DNA from: Bacteroidia bacterium
GTDB lineage: Bacteria; Bacteroidota; Bacteroidia; NS11-12g; UBA955
DNA length: 64,000 bases
Reading direction: 5' to 3'
Assembly: GCA_023228875.1 (NCBI GenBank)
Contig: JALOAG010000002.1
Coordinates: 1 to 64,000 of the forward strand
Shown here: one piece after another, positions 8,263-17,700 of the stretch
Numbering within the stretch: position 1 is the first letter of the stretch
Layout: every line of letters starts with the position of its first letter
Notes under the pieces: model-generated
Seen by the model: the letters and a program-made list of their open reading frames with translations, nothing else
Database searches by the model: none
Told to the model about the DNA's origin: nothing
Position numbers and translations under genes: made by a program

Positions 8263-9999
8263 ATGAATAAATTGTTTACCGTTCTCTTTTTATCAATAAT
8301 TACGGCTTGCATACAGCGTGAGAAACCTCAAAATGAAATTGAAATGAATCTCGAATTTGATAAATATACAAATACATTTATAGAACAGTTTTGGAATTAT
8401 TACCCCGATTGGGCTACTAATGTGGGGTATCATCAAAATGATTCCGTCTTGCTTGTTCCTACAGAAACAACAAGAGGTTTGCAAGAACAGTTCGCAAAAG
8501 AGCAATTGTCTATTCTTCATAATTACCAACTGACAACGCTGACTGATGCACAGAAGATTGATTATCATTTGATAGAGAATCAGTTAAATAGAATTTTGTG
8601 GCAACTTAATGAGGAAAAGTCTTTCCAATGGGATCCCTCTCAATATAATGTCAGTGGTCTGATCGCATTTATGCTCTCTGAAAATTATGCACCTTTGGAG
8701 AAACGCTTACGATATATACAAGCAAGAATGCAAAATATTCCCTCTTATTACAAGGCTGCTCTAGAGAATTTACTGAATCCGGTTGAAGTACTGAGAATCT
8801 TGGCTATTCAACAAAATACGGGTGGGATTGCTGTATTTGAAGAAGACTTAAAGGATTCTATCCTTGCATCAGGATTATCTGAGTTAGAGAAGAATGAGAT
8901 GTTGCAAAGCGTCAAATTGTCTGTTGAGTCCATTCGTGGTTATATTGATTTCTTGACAAAGCTTTCAAATCCAACTCCGCGTGATTTTAGATTAGGGAAA
9001 GAGTTATATGATAAGAAGTTTGGGTTCGATATTCAATCAATCTATACGGCAGAACAGGTGTATGACTCTGCTCAATTGCGTAAAGAGTTTTTGCATAATG
9101 AAATGTATAAGATTACGCAAAAGTTATGGACTAAGTATTTTGGAAATCAACCCATCCCTGAGAATCATTTGCTGGCAATTAGAAGAATGATAGACACGCT
9201 GTCTCTTAACCATGTAACCCCTTCAACATATCAACAAACGATTGCATCTCAGTTGCCTGATTTAGTTGATTTTATAAAGAAAAAGAATTTGCTGTTTATT
9301 GATGAAACTAAACCTTTAGTTGTGAGAAAAGAACCTGCCTACATGGCGGGTGTTTCAATTGCATCTATCAGCGCACCGGGTCCGTATGATAAAACGGGTA
9401 ATACTTATTACAATGTTGGAAACATTGAAAATTGGACTGCTGAACGGGCTGAAAGCCACTTGAGAGAATACAACCACTATATTTTACAAATATTGAATAT
9501 TCATGAAGCTATTCCGGGACATTACACTCAGTTGGTGTATGCCAATCAAAATCCGAGTCTTGTAAAGAGTATCTTTAGTAATGGCACTATGATAGAAGGT
9601 TGGGCGGTTTATACTGAGCAAATGATGCTTGAAAACGGCTATGGAAATAATGAGTTAGAAATGTGGCTGATGTGGTATAAGTGGCATTTGCGAACTGTTT
9701 GTAATACTATTTTGGATTATAGTGTACATGTGAAAGGAATGACAGAGCAAGATGCAATGCATTTACTTATGAATGAAGCCTTCCAGCAAGAAGCAGAAGC
9801 GCATGGGAAATGGGTGAGAGTATGCGTTACCAGCGTACAGCTTATGAGCTACTATACAGGTTACAAGGAGATTTGTGAATTACGCGAAACGCTAAAACGC
9901 AAAAACGATCAACACTTTGATTTGAAATCCTTTCATGAGAATTTCTTGAGCTATGGTAATGCTCCTGTAAAGTATATTAGAGAAATGATGTTAAAGTAA
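8263..9999 (+). CDS. DUF885-family lipoprotein, putative metallopeptidase
   Basis: 578 aa. The N-terminus has a short hydrophobic segment ending in ITAC, a lipobox that predicts a lipid-anchored envelope protein. The DUF885 signature is present near residue 415: HEAIPGHYTQ, a gluzincin-like metal site, followed by EGWAVYTEQMM about 35 residues later. Family members are treated as zinc metallopeptidases or carboxypeptidases, but substrates are mostly unknown. It has its own promoter-like sequence and is convergent with the PLP-enzyme gene, with only 14 bp between the stop codons and no clear terminator. Confidence 0.88.
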   Translation: MNKLFTVLFLSIITACIQREKPQNEIEMNLEFDKYTNTFIEQFWNYYPDWATNVGYHQNDSVLLVPTETTRGLQEQFAKEQLSILHNYQLTTLTDAQKIDYHLIENQLNRILWQLNEEKSFQWDPSQYNVSGLIAFMLSENYAPLEKRLRYIQARMQNIPSYYKAALENLLNPVEVLRILAIQQNTGGIAVFEEDLKDSILASGLSELEKNEMLQSVKLSVESIRGYIDFLTKLSNPTPRDFRLGKELYDKKFGFDIQSIYTAEQVYDSAQLRKEFLHNEMYKITQKLWTKYFGNQPIPENHLLAIRRMIDTLSLNHVTPSTYQQTIASQLPDLVDFIKKKNLLFIDETKPLVVRKEPAYMAGVSIASISAPGPYDKTGNTYYNVGNIENWTAERAESHLREYNHYILQILNIHEAIPGHYTQLVYANQNPSLVKSIFSNGTMIEGWAVYTEQMMLENGYGNNELEMWLMWYKWHLRTVCNTILDYSVHVKGMTEQDAMHLLMNEAFQQEAEAHGKWVRVCVTSVQLMSYYTGYKEICELRETLKRKNDQHFDLKSFHENFLSYGNAPVKYIREMMLK

Positions 10000-10013
10000 G
10001 GTGCGCGCTATGT

Positions 10014-11153
10014 TTATCCTAAGGCTTGGGTTAAATCATCTTTTAAGTCCTCTACGTTTTCAATTCCAATGCTTAAACGGATTAATGAATCTCTGAGTCC
10101 TGCTTTTTCTCTTTCTTCTTTTGGGATAGAAGCGTGAGTCATTGTGGCGGGATGTCCTGCAAGAGATTCAACACCGCCAAGAGATTCGGCAAGGGTGAAG
10201 ATTTTTAATGAACTTAAGAATTGTTGCGCAGCCTGAATGGAATCATCTTTTAATTCAAATGATAACATACCTCCAAAACCTTTCATTTGTTGTTTCGCAA
10301 TCTCATGACCGGGATGTGAAACTAAACCGGGATAATACACTTTATCTACTTTGGGATGGTTTGTTAGAAAAGTTGCAATTGTTGCAGCATTTGAGCAGTG
10401 TCTGTCCATTCTCACGTGCATCGTTTTAATTCCCCTGATTGCCAAGAAGCAATCCATAGGTCCGGAAACACCACCACATGAATTTTGAATAAAGCTTAAT
10501 TTTTCAAATAATTCTGCACTGTTGCCGCATATAGCTCCCATGACCACATCACTGTGTCCGCCAATGTATTTTGTTGCTGAGTGAACAACCAAATCCGCTC
10601 CCAAATTCAGTGGGTTTTGCAAATAAGGAGAGGCGAAGGTGTTATCAACTGCCAGCATGATGTTGTGCGTTTTTGCAATAGCTGCAATTGTTTTCAAGTC
10701 AACAATCCTAAGCAGTGGGTTAGTGGGTGTCTCTGCCCAAATTAGTTTTGTGTTTTGATTGATTGTGGAAGCTACATTGTCAGGATTAGACATGTCCACA
10801 AAGTGAAATTTGATTCCAAAGTCTTGATACATTTTAGTGAAAATCCTGTACGTACCACCATACAAATCATTTGAAGCAATCACTTCGTCATTTGGTTTTA
10901 ATAGTTTGGCAACCGAATCAGTAGCAGCCATTCCGGATGCAAAAACCAATCCCCATGCAGCATTTTCTAAAGCTGCAAGATTGTCTTGCAACACGGTTCT
11001 GGTTGGATTGTGTGTGCGAGAATATTCGTAACCTTTATGCACACCCGGAGCAGATTGAGCATAAGTAGAAGTTTGGTAAATAGGTGTCATGATTGCTCCT
11101 GTGCTTGGATCCGCATGGACACCTGCGTGTATAGTCTTGGTTTCAAATTTCAT
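10014..11153 (-). CDS. Cystathionine gamma-synthase/lyase-type PLP enzyme
   Basis: 379 aa from the ATG at 11153 (MKFETKTIHAGVH); a start 30 nt further upstream is possible but would overlap the promoter box. It belongs to the Cys/Met-metabolism PLP family: YEYSRTHNPTR, GLVFASGMAAT, AVDNTFASPYLQNPL and the PLP lysine in HSATKYIGGHSD (about residue 198), then the C-terminal FTLAESLGGVESLAGHPATMTHA. The reaction is gamma-replacement or beta/gamma-elimination in methionine or cysteine metabolism. The sequence does not cleanly separate MetB, MetC and cystathionine gamma-lyase, so no symbol is given. A TATCTTTG box ends only 5 nt before the ATG, implying a nearly leaderless mRNA. Confidence 0.93.
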   Translation of the reverse strand: MKFETKTIHAGVHADPSTGAIMTPIYQTSTYAQSAPGVHKGYEYSRTHNPTRTVLQDNLAALENAAWGLVFASGMAATDSVAKLLKPNDEVIASNDLYGGTYRIFTKMYQDFGIKFHFVDMSNPDNVASTINQNTKLIWAETPTNPLLRIVDLKTIAAIAKTHNIMLAVDNTFASPYLQNPLNLGADLVVHSATKYIGGHSDVVMGAICGNSAELFEKLSFIQNSCGGVSGPMDCFLAIRGIKTMHVRMDRHCSNAATIATFLTNHPKVDKVYYPGLVSHPGHEIAKQQMKGFGGMLSFELKDDSIQAAQQFLSSLKIFTLAESLGGVESLAGHPATMTHASIPKEEREKAGLRDSLIRLSIGIENVEDLKDDLTQALG

Positions 11154-11158
11154 GGGCG

Positions 11159-11166
11159 CAAAGATA
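11159..11166 (-). promoter_or_regulatory. -7 promoter box with near-leaderless spacing
   Basis: Read on the minus strand this is TATCTTTG followed by CGCCC and then the ATG at 11153. Five nucleotides between the -7 box and the start codon leave essentially no room for an untranslated leader. A convincing TTTG partner is not obvious. Confidence 0.45.
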
Positions 11167-11226
11167 GCGAGATGGAATAACAAAAATCACAAAAAATGGC
11201 TTTGTATATCCTGAATAATGCTGAGT

Positions 11227-12498
11227 TTAAACTGTTTTTGAATGTAATGTAAACAATGTGATTTCAGGGTTTATTCCCAATCTGCCGGGATAGCCAAGAT
11301 AGCCAAACCCTCTGTTCACATATAGATACTGACCATCTTCATGATAAAGTCCTGCCCATTCGGGATATACGTATTTTACCGGACTCCATTTGAATCCATG
11401 TGTCTCTATTCCAAATTGAAATCCATGTGTGTGCCCTGAAAGAGTGAGTTTGATATTTTTGCTTGTCTTGAGCACTTCTGCACGCCAATGACTTGGGTCG
11501 TGTGATAGCAGGATTTGAAATGCAGAATTGTGAGAAGTTGCTAATGCCTCGTCAAGTTTTCCGTATTTAGGAAAGTTTGGTTTTGCACTCCAATTCTCAA
11601 CACCTATAATTTCAATATGTTCTCCTTCCTTTTCCAGCCTAATACTGCGGTTGTTTAGCATTTGCCAACCCATTTCAGCTTGGATTTGCTTTAGCCTAAC
11701 GAGGTTTGCTTCTTTAGCGTCAACTGATTGCCAATGTATATAGTCACCGTAATCATGATTGCCTAATATAGAGTAAATACCGAAAGGTGCAGAAAGGGTG
11801 CTGAATAAATCCTTCCAATTGTCCATCTCGTCAGACTTGCTGTTCACTAGGTCGCCTGTAAATAGGATTAAATCTGCATTGAGGTTTTTGATTTTTTCAA
11901 TACCTTCGATAACTGCATCTCTATCCCAAAAACTGCCGGCATGGATATCGGAGATTTGAACAATCTTAATCCCATCAAAGGACTTTGGCAGAGTCGCAAA
12001 ATCCAGTTTTACATTTCTTACTTTATAATCATGTGCCCCTTTCAATATTCCATAAGTAAGACCGGCAAAAGGCAGCGAACCCAATCCAATTCCTGTAATT
12101 GAAATAAATTTTCTGCGACTATGAAATAACTGCTCTGATTCTTTGTGCGAGAAGAGACCGACTATCCATTCAAAGAACCTGAATATATCTTCAAGAAATA
12201 AAGGTACAGCAATTACCAATTTTGAAAAAATCAATATAAAACCAAAAGCTTGTATGACACCAAAGACCGGATTGCCTGTTTGTTCAACATGGAAAAAAGG
12301 ACGCAAAATCACCAGAATGACAAAGAAAATACTGACTGACCAATAGGTGTAGAAAATGATGCTTTTTGTTCGTGATGACAAGTCGCGGATAAGTGTTTTG
12401 AACGCTTGCCAGGCATATAAGTCTAAAAGGAAAATTGTAACCGCTAATAATGAGAAAAAAAGTATTGAATTGAATTTGGACACGATGCTTTGAAACAT
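11227..12498 (-). CDS. Membrane-bound metallophosphoesterase
   Basis: 423 aa from the ATG at 12498. About three membrane helices (residues 10-105) come first, then SRRKFISITGIGLGSLPFAG (about 127-146), a twin-arginine-like segment as seen in YaeI-type phosphoesterases, then a calcineurin-like catalytic domain with all metal motifs: QISDIHAGSFWDRD, LFTGDLVNS, LGNHDYGDY, LSHDPSHW and LSGHTHGFQFG. The active site should face the periplasm. Hydrolysis of a lipid or nucleotide phosphodiester is likely; the substrate is unknown. Its ATG overlaps the stop codon of the upstream protease gene by one base (TAATG), indicating translational coupling. Confidence 0.92.
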   Translation of the reverse strand: MFQSIVSKFNSILFFSLLAVTIFLLDLYAWQAFKTLIRDLSSRTKSIIFYTYWSVSIFFVILVILRPFFHVEQTGNPVFGVIQAFGFILIFSKLVIAVPLFLEDIFRFFEWIVGLFSHKESEQLFHSRRKFISITGIGLGSLPFAGLTYGILKGAHDYKVRNVKLDFATLPKSFDGIKIVQISDIHAGSFWDRDAVIEGIEKIKNLNADLILFTGDLVNSKSDEMDNWKDLFSTLSAPFGIYSILGNHDYGDYIHWQSVDAKEANLVRLKQIQAEMGWQMLNNRSIRLEKEGEHIEIIGVENWSAKPNFPKYGKLDEALATSHNSAFQILLSHDPSHWRAEVLKTSKNIKLTLSGHTHGFQFGIETHGFKWSPVKYVYPEWAGLYHEDGQYLYVNRGFGYLGYPGRLGINPEITLFTLHSKTV

Positions 12499-14099
12499 TA
12501 TTTCTTTTGTAATTTTTGGAACTCTTTGTCGTAAGCCATTAATGCAAGCTGAATGCGTATGTTCAATCCTTCTTCTTGATTGATAACCTGTTGGTAGCCT
12601 TCTTCGCCAAAGCATATTCTTGCAATGTAAGCCTTAATATATTTGCGTATTAAATTCTCTCCAAATGCATTGATTTTTAAATTCTTGTATTTTGGATTTG
12701 CATTAATATACTTACTGATATTGTTAAAAATTGTGGAGTTAATTTTGTAGTTATGCGCAAAACTAAGGGCAGAATGATATTTGCCATTAACCTTGTAAAT
12801 TTCTTGGCGCATATGGTCTAACACAAAAACATCCAATATGCCGGAAGTAAAGATGCCTCCTAAGTGAAACTCAAACTTGTCTGATTCGTTAAGAGTATCC
12901 GTAATCACTAAATCAGGACTAATGCCTCCACCGGCTCTTAGTGTTCTGTTTAGCTTGGTGCTGTAATAAATTTGTTCTGTACTGTCAATGTCTGTAATGT
13001 CTTTTCTTCGATAAATTTCTTGTCTATAGGCTTCAACATCTTTAGTATATGGTTTTTGAATGCTTCTGCCCGAAGGTGTGTAATACCGAGCAACAGTGAG
13101 CCTTAGGGAAGAGCCGTCAGGTAGGCGATAAGGCTCTTGCACAAGCCCTTTGCCAAATGTCCTGGCACCTATGATAAAGGCTCTGTCATTATCTTGAAGC
13201 GCACCGGTTAGAATTTCACTTGCTGAAGCTGTGCTTCTGTTTGTAATCACAAGGATACGGCCGGTTTTAAAAATCCCGTTACCACTTGCTTTATATGCTT
13301 CTTTTCTGCGTTTTCGTCCTTGTGTAAATGTAATTAAATCGCCTTTTTCAAGTAATTCATTGGCAATTTTAATTGCTTCACGCAACAAACCTCCACCATT
13401 ATTTCTAAGGTCTATCACAAGGTTTTTCATGCCTGCTTTTTGAAGTTTAATCAAAGCATCTTTAAACTCTGTATGCGTTGTGGCACTAAAGGATTTGATT
13501 TTAATTATACCCGTATATTTATCAATCAAATAAAATGCATCCACACTTCTCAAAGGAACAGAACCCCGTCTGATTTGTGATTCAATAATCTTATTATTCC
13601 TTTTTCTATATATCTTGATTTTAGCAATAGAGCCGGCTTCTCCGGAAATTGCTTCAATAATTTTTTCGTTTTTTGCATTTTCACCGGTCAGACTATGTCC
13701 GTCCGCTTCAATGATTCTATCCCCTTCATTTAATCCTGCCATGAATGCAGGACCTTTGAGATAGGTTTTTGTAATAACTGCGGTGTCTTGATAGATTATG
13801 TATTCAACTCCAATCCCTTGGTAATTACCCTTGACTTTTCGTTCTGTATATTCAACTAATGCTGCTGGAACAAATGTGGTGTGAGGGTCTAATTGTGATA
13901 ACATCCCTTTGATAGCATCTTCTTCTAATTCTTGAGGATAGGGCTGATCAACATAGTCGTTTTGAACGATGTCAAGAATTTGGTAAATGCGACTCTTGGT
14001 TGGTGGTTTTAGAAAAAAACCGACTACTATTCCTGCTATTAATAACAACGAATAAATAGTCGGTTGTAAGAATGACCTTTTATTAAAAAAGCGAGTCAC
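12498..14099 (-). CDS. S41 family C-terminal processing peptidase
   Basis: 533 aa. One N-terminal membrane segment (about residues 13-31), a PDZ domain (GIGVEYIIYQDT through AFMAGLNEGDRI), then an S41 serine-protease core with DLRNNGGGLLREA, the nucleophile in STASASEI and the lysine in GARTFGKGLVQ, the Ser/Lys dyad of tail-specific proteases. It should degrade or trim envelope proteins from their C-termini. The start is GTG at 14099, with an in-frame stop just upstream; it lies 15 nt after ndk and is coupled to the phosphoesterase gene. A C-terminal extension of about 130 residues follows the usual CtpA core. Confidence 0.93.
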   Translation of the reverse strand: MTRFFNKRSFLQPTIYSLLLIAGIVVGFFLKPPTKSRIYQILDIVQNDYVDQPYPQELEEDAIKGMLSQLDPHTTFVPAALVEYTERKVKGNYQGIGVEYIIYQDTAVITKTYLKGPAFMAGLNEGDRIIEADGHSLTGENAKNEKIIEAISGEAGSIAKIKIYRKRNNKIIESQIRRGSVPLRSVDAFYLIDKYTGIIKIKSFSATTHTEFKDALIKLQKAGMKNLVIDLRNNGGGLLREAIKIANELLEKGDLITFTQGRKRRKEAYKASGNGIFKTGRILVITNRSTASASEILTGALQDNDRAFIIGARTFGKGLVQEPYRLPDGSSLRLTVARYYTPSGRSIQKPYTKDVEAYRQEIYRRKDITDIDSTEQIYYSTKLNRTLRAGGGISPDLVITDTLNESDKFEFHLGGIFTSGILDVFVLDHMRQEIYKVNGKYHSALSFAHNYKINSTIFNNISKYINANPKYKNLKINAFGENLIRKYIKAYIARICFGEEGYQQVINQEEGLNIRIQLALMAYDKEFQKLQKK

Positions 14100-14114
14100 T
14101 GTTTTTCAAGGTTG

Positions 14115-14534
14115 TTAAAACCTTTCAAATTTGCTAAAAAATATGTTCCCTTCAATTTCTGCATTTTCATCGCTGTCTGAACCGTGGATTGCATTTGCAT
14201 CGATAGATTGTGCAAATTTATTGCGGATGGTTCCCGGAGCAGCCTTTTTAGGGTCTGTGTTGCCGATCAATTCTCTAAAATCGTTCACTGCATTTTCTTT
14301 TTGAAGGATAGCTGCTACAATACTACCGGATGTCATAAAATTTACAAGGTCGTTAAAGAATGGACGCTCTTTGTGAATTGCATAAAACATCTCAGCATGT
14401 TCCTTACTTAGGCGAGTATATTTCATTGCTTTAATGGTAAATCCTGCATTGAGGATTTGGTCTAAAATCTTGCCTGTGTGTCCGTTTGTTACTGCGTCAG
14501 GCTTAATCATTGTGAATGTTTCGTTGGTTGTCAT
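14115..14534 (-). CDS. ndk: Nucleoside diphosphate kinase
   Basis: 139 aa, standard length. The enzyme transfers the terminal phosphate from ATP to other nucleoside diphosphates through a phosphohistidine. The active-site signature NAIHGSDS is present with H117 as the phosphorylated residue, and the N-terminal TFTMIKPDAV and RPFFNDLV motifs are intact. A TAACTTTG box (14558-14565, minus strand) lies 23 nt upstream of the ATG. First gene of an apparent three-gene unit with the S41 protease and the metallophosphoesterase. Confidence 0.97.
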   Translation of the reverse strand: MTTNETFTMIKPDAVTNGHTGKILDQILNAGFTIKAMKYTRLSKEHAEMFYAIHKERPFFNDLVNFMTSGSIVAAILQKENAVNDFRELIGNTDPKKAAPGTIRNKFAQSIDANAIHGSDSDENAEIEGNIFFSKFERF

Positions 14535-14715
14535 TGATCTTTATTTCTAAGCTGGCGCAAAGTTATGTTCTTTATCGCTTTTTATTCTATTTCATTTGTA
14601 TTGATAGTCAAATTTTTATCGACTTATTGCCATATTCAAACTTTTTCAAAGCAAAGATAATTTATACATAAGTTAGTGTGATTAATCCATAAGAGGATAT
14701 GTGATTGGATTTCAA

Positions 14716-14747
14716 TTTGTTTTTCAATAACATATTAGATACTTTTG
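14716..14747 (+). promoter_or_regulatory. Promoter of the beta-helix T9SS cargo gene
   Basis: TTTG at 14716-14719, 20 nt, then TACTTTTG at 14740-14747. This is a full match to the Bacteroidota -33/-7 pattern. The start codon is 40 nt downstream, so the leader would be about 35 nt. The remaining intergenic sequence back to ndk shows nothing else recognisable. Confidence 0.6.
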
Positions 14748-14787
14748 ACGGTCAAATCAATTTATACAATTTATAATTATCAGAATC

Positions 14788-17700
14788 ATGAAAAAGAAGT
14801 ATTACTTATTGGGAGCATTGGTGTTCCTATTTACTTGGCAACAATTAGATGCTGCCAGATGGTATGTTGATGCAAATGCAATAGGAATGTATAACGGCAA
14901 AAGCTGGAAAGATGCTTTTAAAGGACTGCAAGACGGTCTTGACAAAGCATCGGCTGGTGATACAATTTGGGTGGCAAGCGGTACATATTATCCGGTTAAA
15001 TCACCTGCACCATCCGGAGATCCACGCGATGTAACTTTTTACTTAAAAGATAGAGTACATATTTATGGAGGATTTTCAGGTAGCGAAGTGGAATTATCAG
15101 ACCGTAGATCTGATTCGTTAAATTTACATGTCAAATTTGAAACCATCCTTAGCGGAGATATTGGCACACCAAATAACGCTTCAGATAACGCTTATCATAT
15201 TGTTATTTCAAATAATCTGTCCTCATTTACTCTGGATGGATTTACCATTTCTGGCGGTTTTGCTACTGACATGACTGCTCTGACAGTTGGGGGAAATGAT
15301 ATATATAGAAATGCAGGTTCTGGAATATATAACTATGAAACTCAAGGCGTTTATAGGCATTTAGTTGTCCGGGATAACCTTGCCTATAGTACTGATCCTG
15401 AATTAGGAGGAGGAGGAGGAATGTATAACTGGGAAATCAATGCGCAAGGCACTCTCTTGGTGGACCAGTCTATCTTTGTAGGCAATATTGCAAAAAACTG
15501 TAATGGTGGTGCAATGTATAACTCTAATAGCAGCGTAAACATTAAAAATTCGTTTTTCTATAAGAACGAAGCACATACAGATGATGAAGGAGGCGGAGCC
15601 ATTGACAATAGAGAGGGTAGTGATTGTTTAATATCAGATGTTGTTTTCGAAGGTAATTTGTCAACCAATTCAGGTGGAGGGATTTATAATGATGGAAGTA
15701 AGCCTAAGTTAACCAACGTATTGTTTTTAAAAAATCAAGCAACCGGAAGCTGCGGTGGCGGTATGGATACCGATGGAGGCAGTGATGCAATCCTGAATAA
15801 TGTAACTTTTCAAAGTAATTATGCAGCAGAAGACGGTGGTGGATTATATGGATGGAAGTCAAGCCCTACACTCAATCATGTTTATTTCTATGATAACTAT
15901 GCTGCAAATAATGGCGGAGGCATGTATTATTATAATACTTGTAAACCGGTTATTACAAATGCAATTTTTATGGAAAATAGTGCTGATAATTTCTTTGGAG
16001 GTTTTGGATTAGAAAGAGAATCCGAGGCAGTTCTTACTAATGTTTTGTTTGCAAAAAACACAGCAATTAATGAAGCCGGAGGTATGGGAGCATTAGGCTC
16101 TAATACAAAATTGATTGTAACAAATGCTACTATTGCCAACAATTCGACTAAAAATGGCAATGCCGGAGGTGGTTATGATATGGGTTCTACAACTACTTTA
16201 CGTAATTCAATCATTGCTAAGAATACACCGGATGATGTCACTATTAATCCTTTTTTAGCAACACTGGTTTTTCATTCTTTAATTGGAGATACTTACATTG
16301 AAGACGGTAGTGTGAATCCAAGTGGCTCAACCGTAACTACAAGTTATTTTGAAGACCTGGCAAATGATGATTATAGATTGGATGTTACAAGTATGGCAAT
16401 AGACTTGGGAGATTCAAATTTTTATGCACCTGCAAAAACTCCTGATTTGTCTTCAATAAAAACTGATTTGAATGGTGATAACAGGTTTTTAGGCAAAAAT
16501 GTTGATTTAGGTGCTTATGAACGTTGTGCTCAGATTTTAGCTCCTTCAGGATTGGTTGCTAAATCTCCAAACCACCCTGTGTTAAGCGGTAGTTCAATTA
16601 CTTTTACTCTAACTCCAAAAAATGCAGGAGTTAATCCTACGTTCCAATGGTATAAGAATGGTTCCGCCATATTAGGAGAAACAAGCATGAGCTATGCAGG
16701 TACTACCGGAACTGATTTTAATGATAAAGATACAATCTGGGCGATGATTTATACACATGAAACTTGTTTAAGCCCGACAGATACTGCAAGTGCTAAAGCT
16801 ATTGTTGAGATTTGCCCTCAAGTGCTTGTGCCCAGTGCGGCAATTCTCCTGTCAACCGGCACCCTTGTTCCCGCAGGTACTCCTGTTTCTTTTTCACTTG
16901 ATTTGAATAATGTTGGAATGAGTCCTGTGATTGAATGGTTTAAAAATGGCAAAAAGATTCCGCTGCAAAGTGGAATTACATATAATGCAACAGCCGGCAA
17001 TAACTTCGCAGATGGAGATACTATCTGGGCTACTGTAGTTTCTTCTGACCCTTGCGCAATGCCTAAATCTACTATGAGTAACAAAGTTGTGATGAATATT
17101 TGTGCAAACGTGCTTATCCCTTCTGCAACAATTTCAAAGAATACAGGTAGCCTTGTCCCTAACGGCACGAATGTTACTTTTACTTTAAGTCCGGTAGATG
17201 CAGGCAGTTCTCCTGATATTGAATGGTATAAAAACAGTGTATTAATTGCCGGTCAAACTACTACTACGCTGAATATTATTGCAGGTTCTGATTTTAATAC
17301 TGGCGATACAATTTGGGCTAAAGTGCTTGCTAATGATCCTTGTGTTGTTCCTAATAATGCATTTAGCAATAAGGAAATTATGTCAATCTGTTCAAGCACT
17401 GTTATACCTACTATTTCAATTTCTATTGATAAACCCAGAGTGGTGCCATCAGGAACGGTTGTAGCATTTTCTTCAATCGCTACAGACGCAGGAGCGAGCC
17501 CGGTTTTTGAATGGTACAAAAACGGAGTTTTAATACCTTCAGTTTCAACTTCATATTATTTTGCTACTGCCGGAATTGACTATGTCGATGGTGATTCTAT
17601 TACAGCAAAGTTAATTTCAAGCGAACCGTGTGCTGTACCTAATAACGGAATGAGTAATGCAATAACTTTGTCAATTTGTGCCAATGTTTTACAACCTAAG

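Noticed and set aside
11154..11183. Longer N-terminus for the PLP enzyme from an ATG at 11183
   Set aside because: The added ten residues are not family-like and would overlap the -7 box; the ATG at 11153 fits better.
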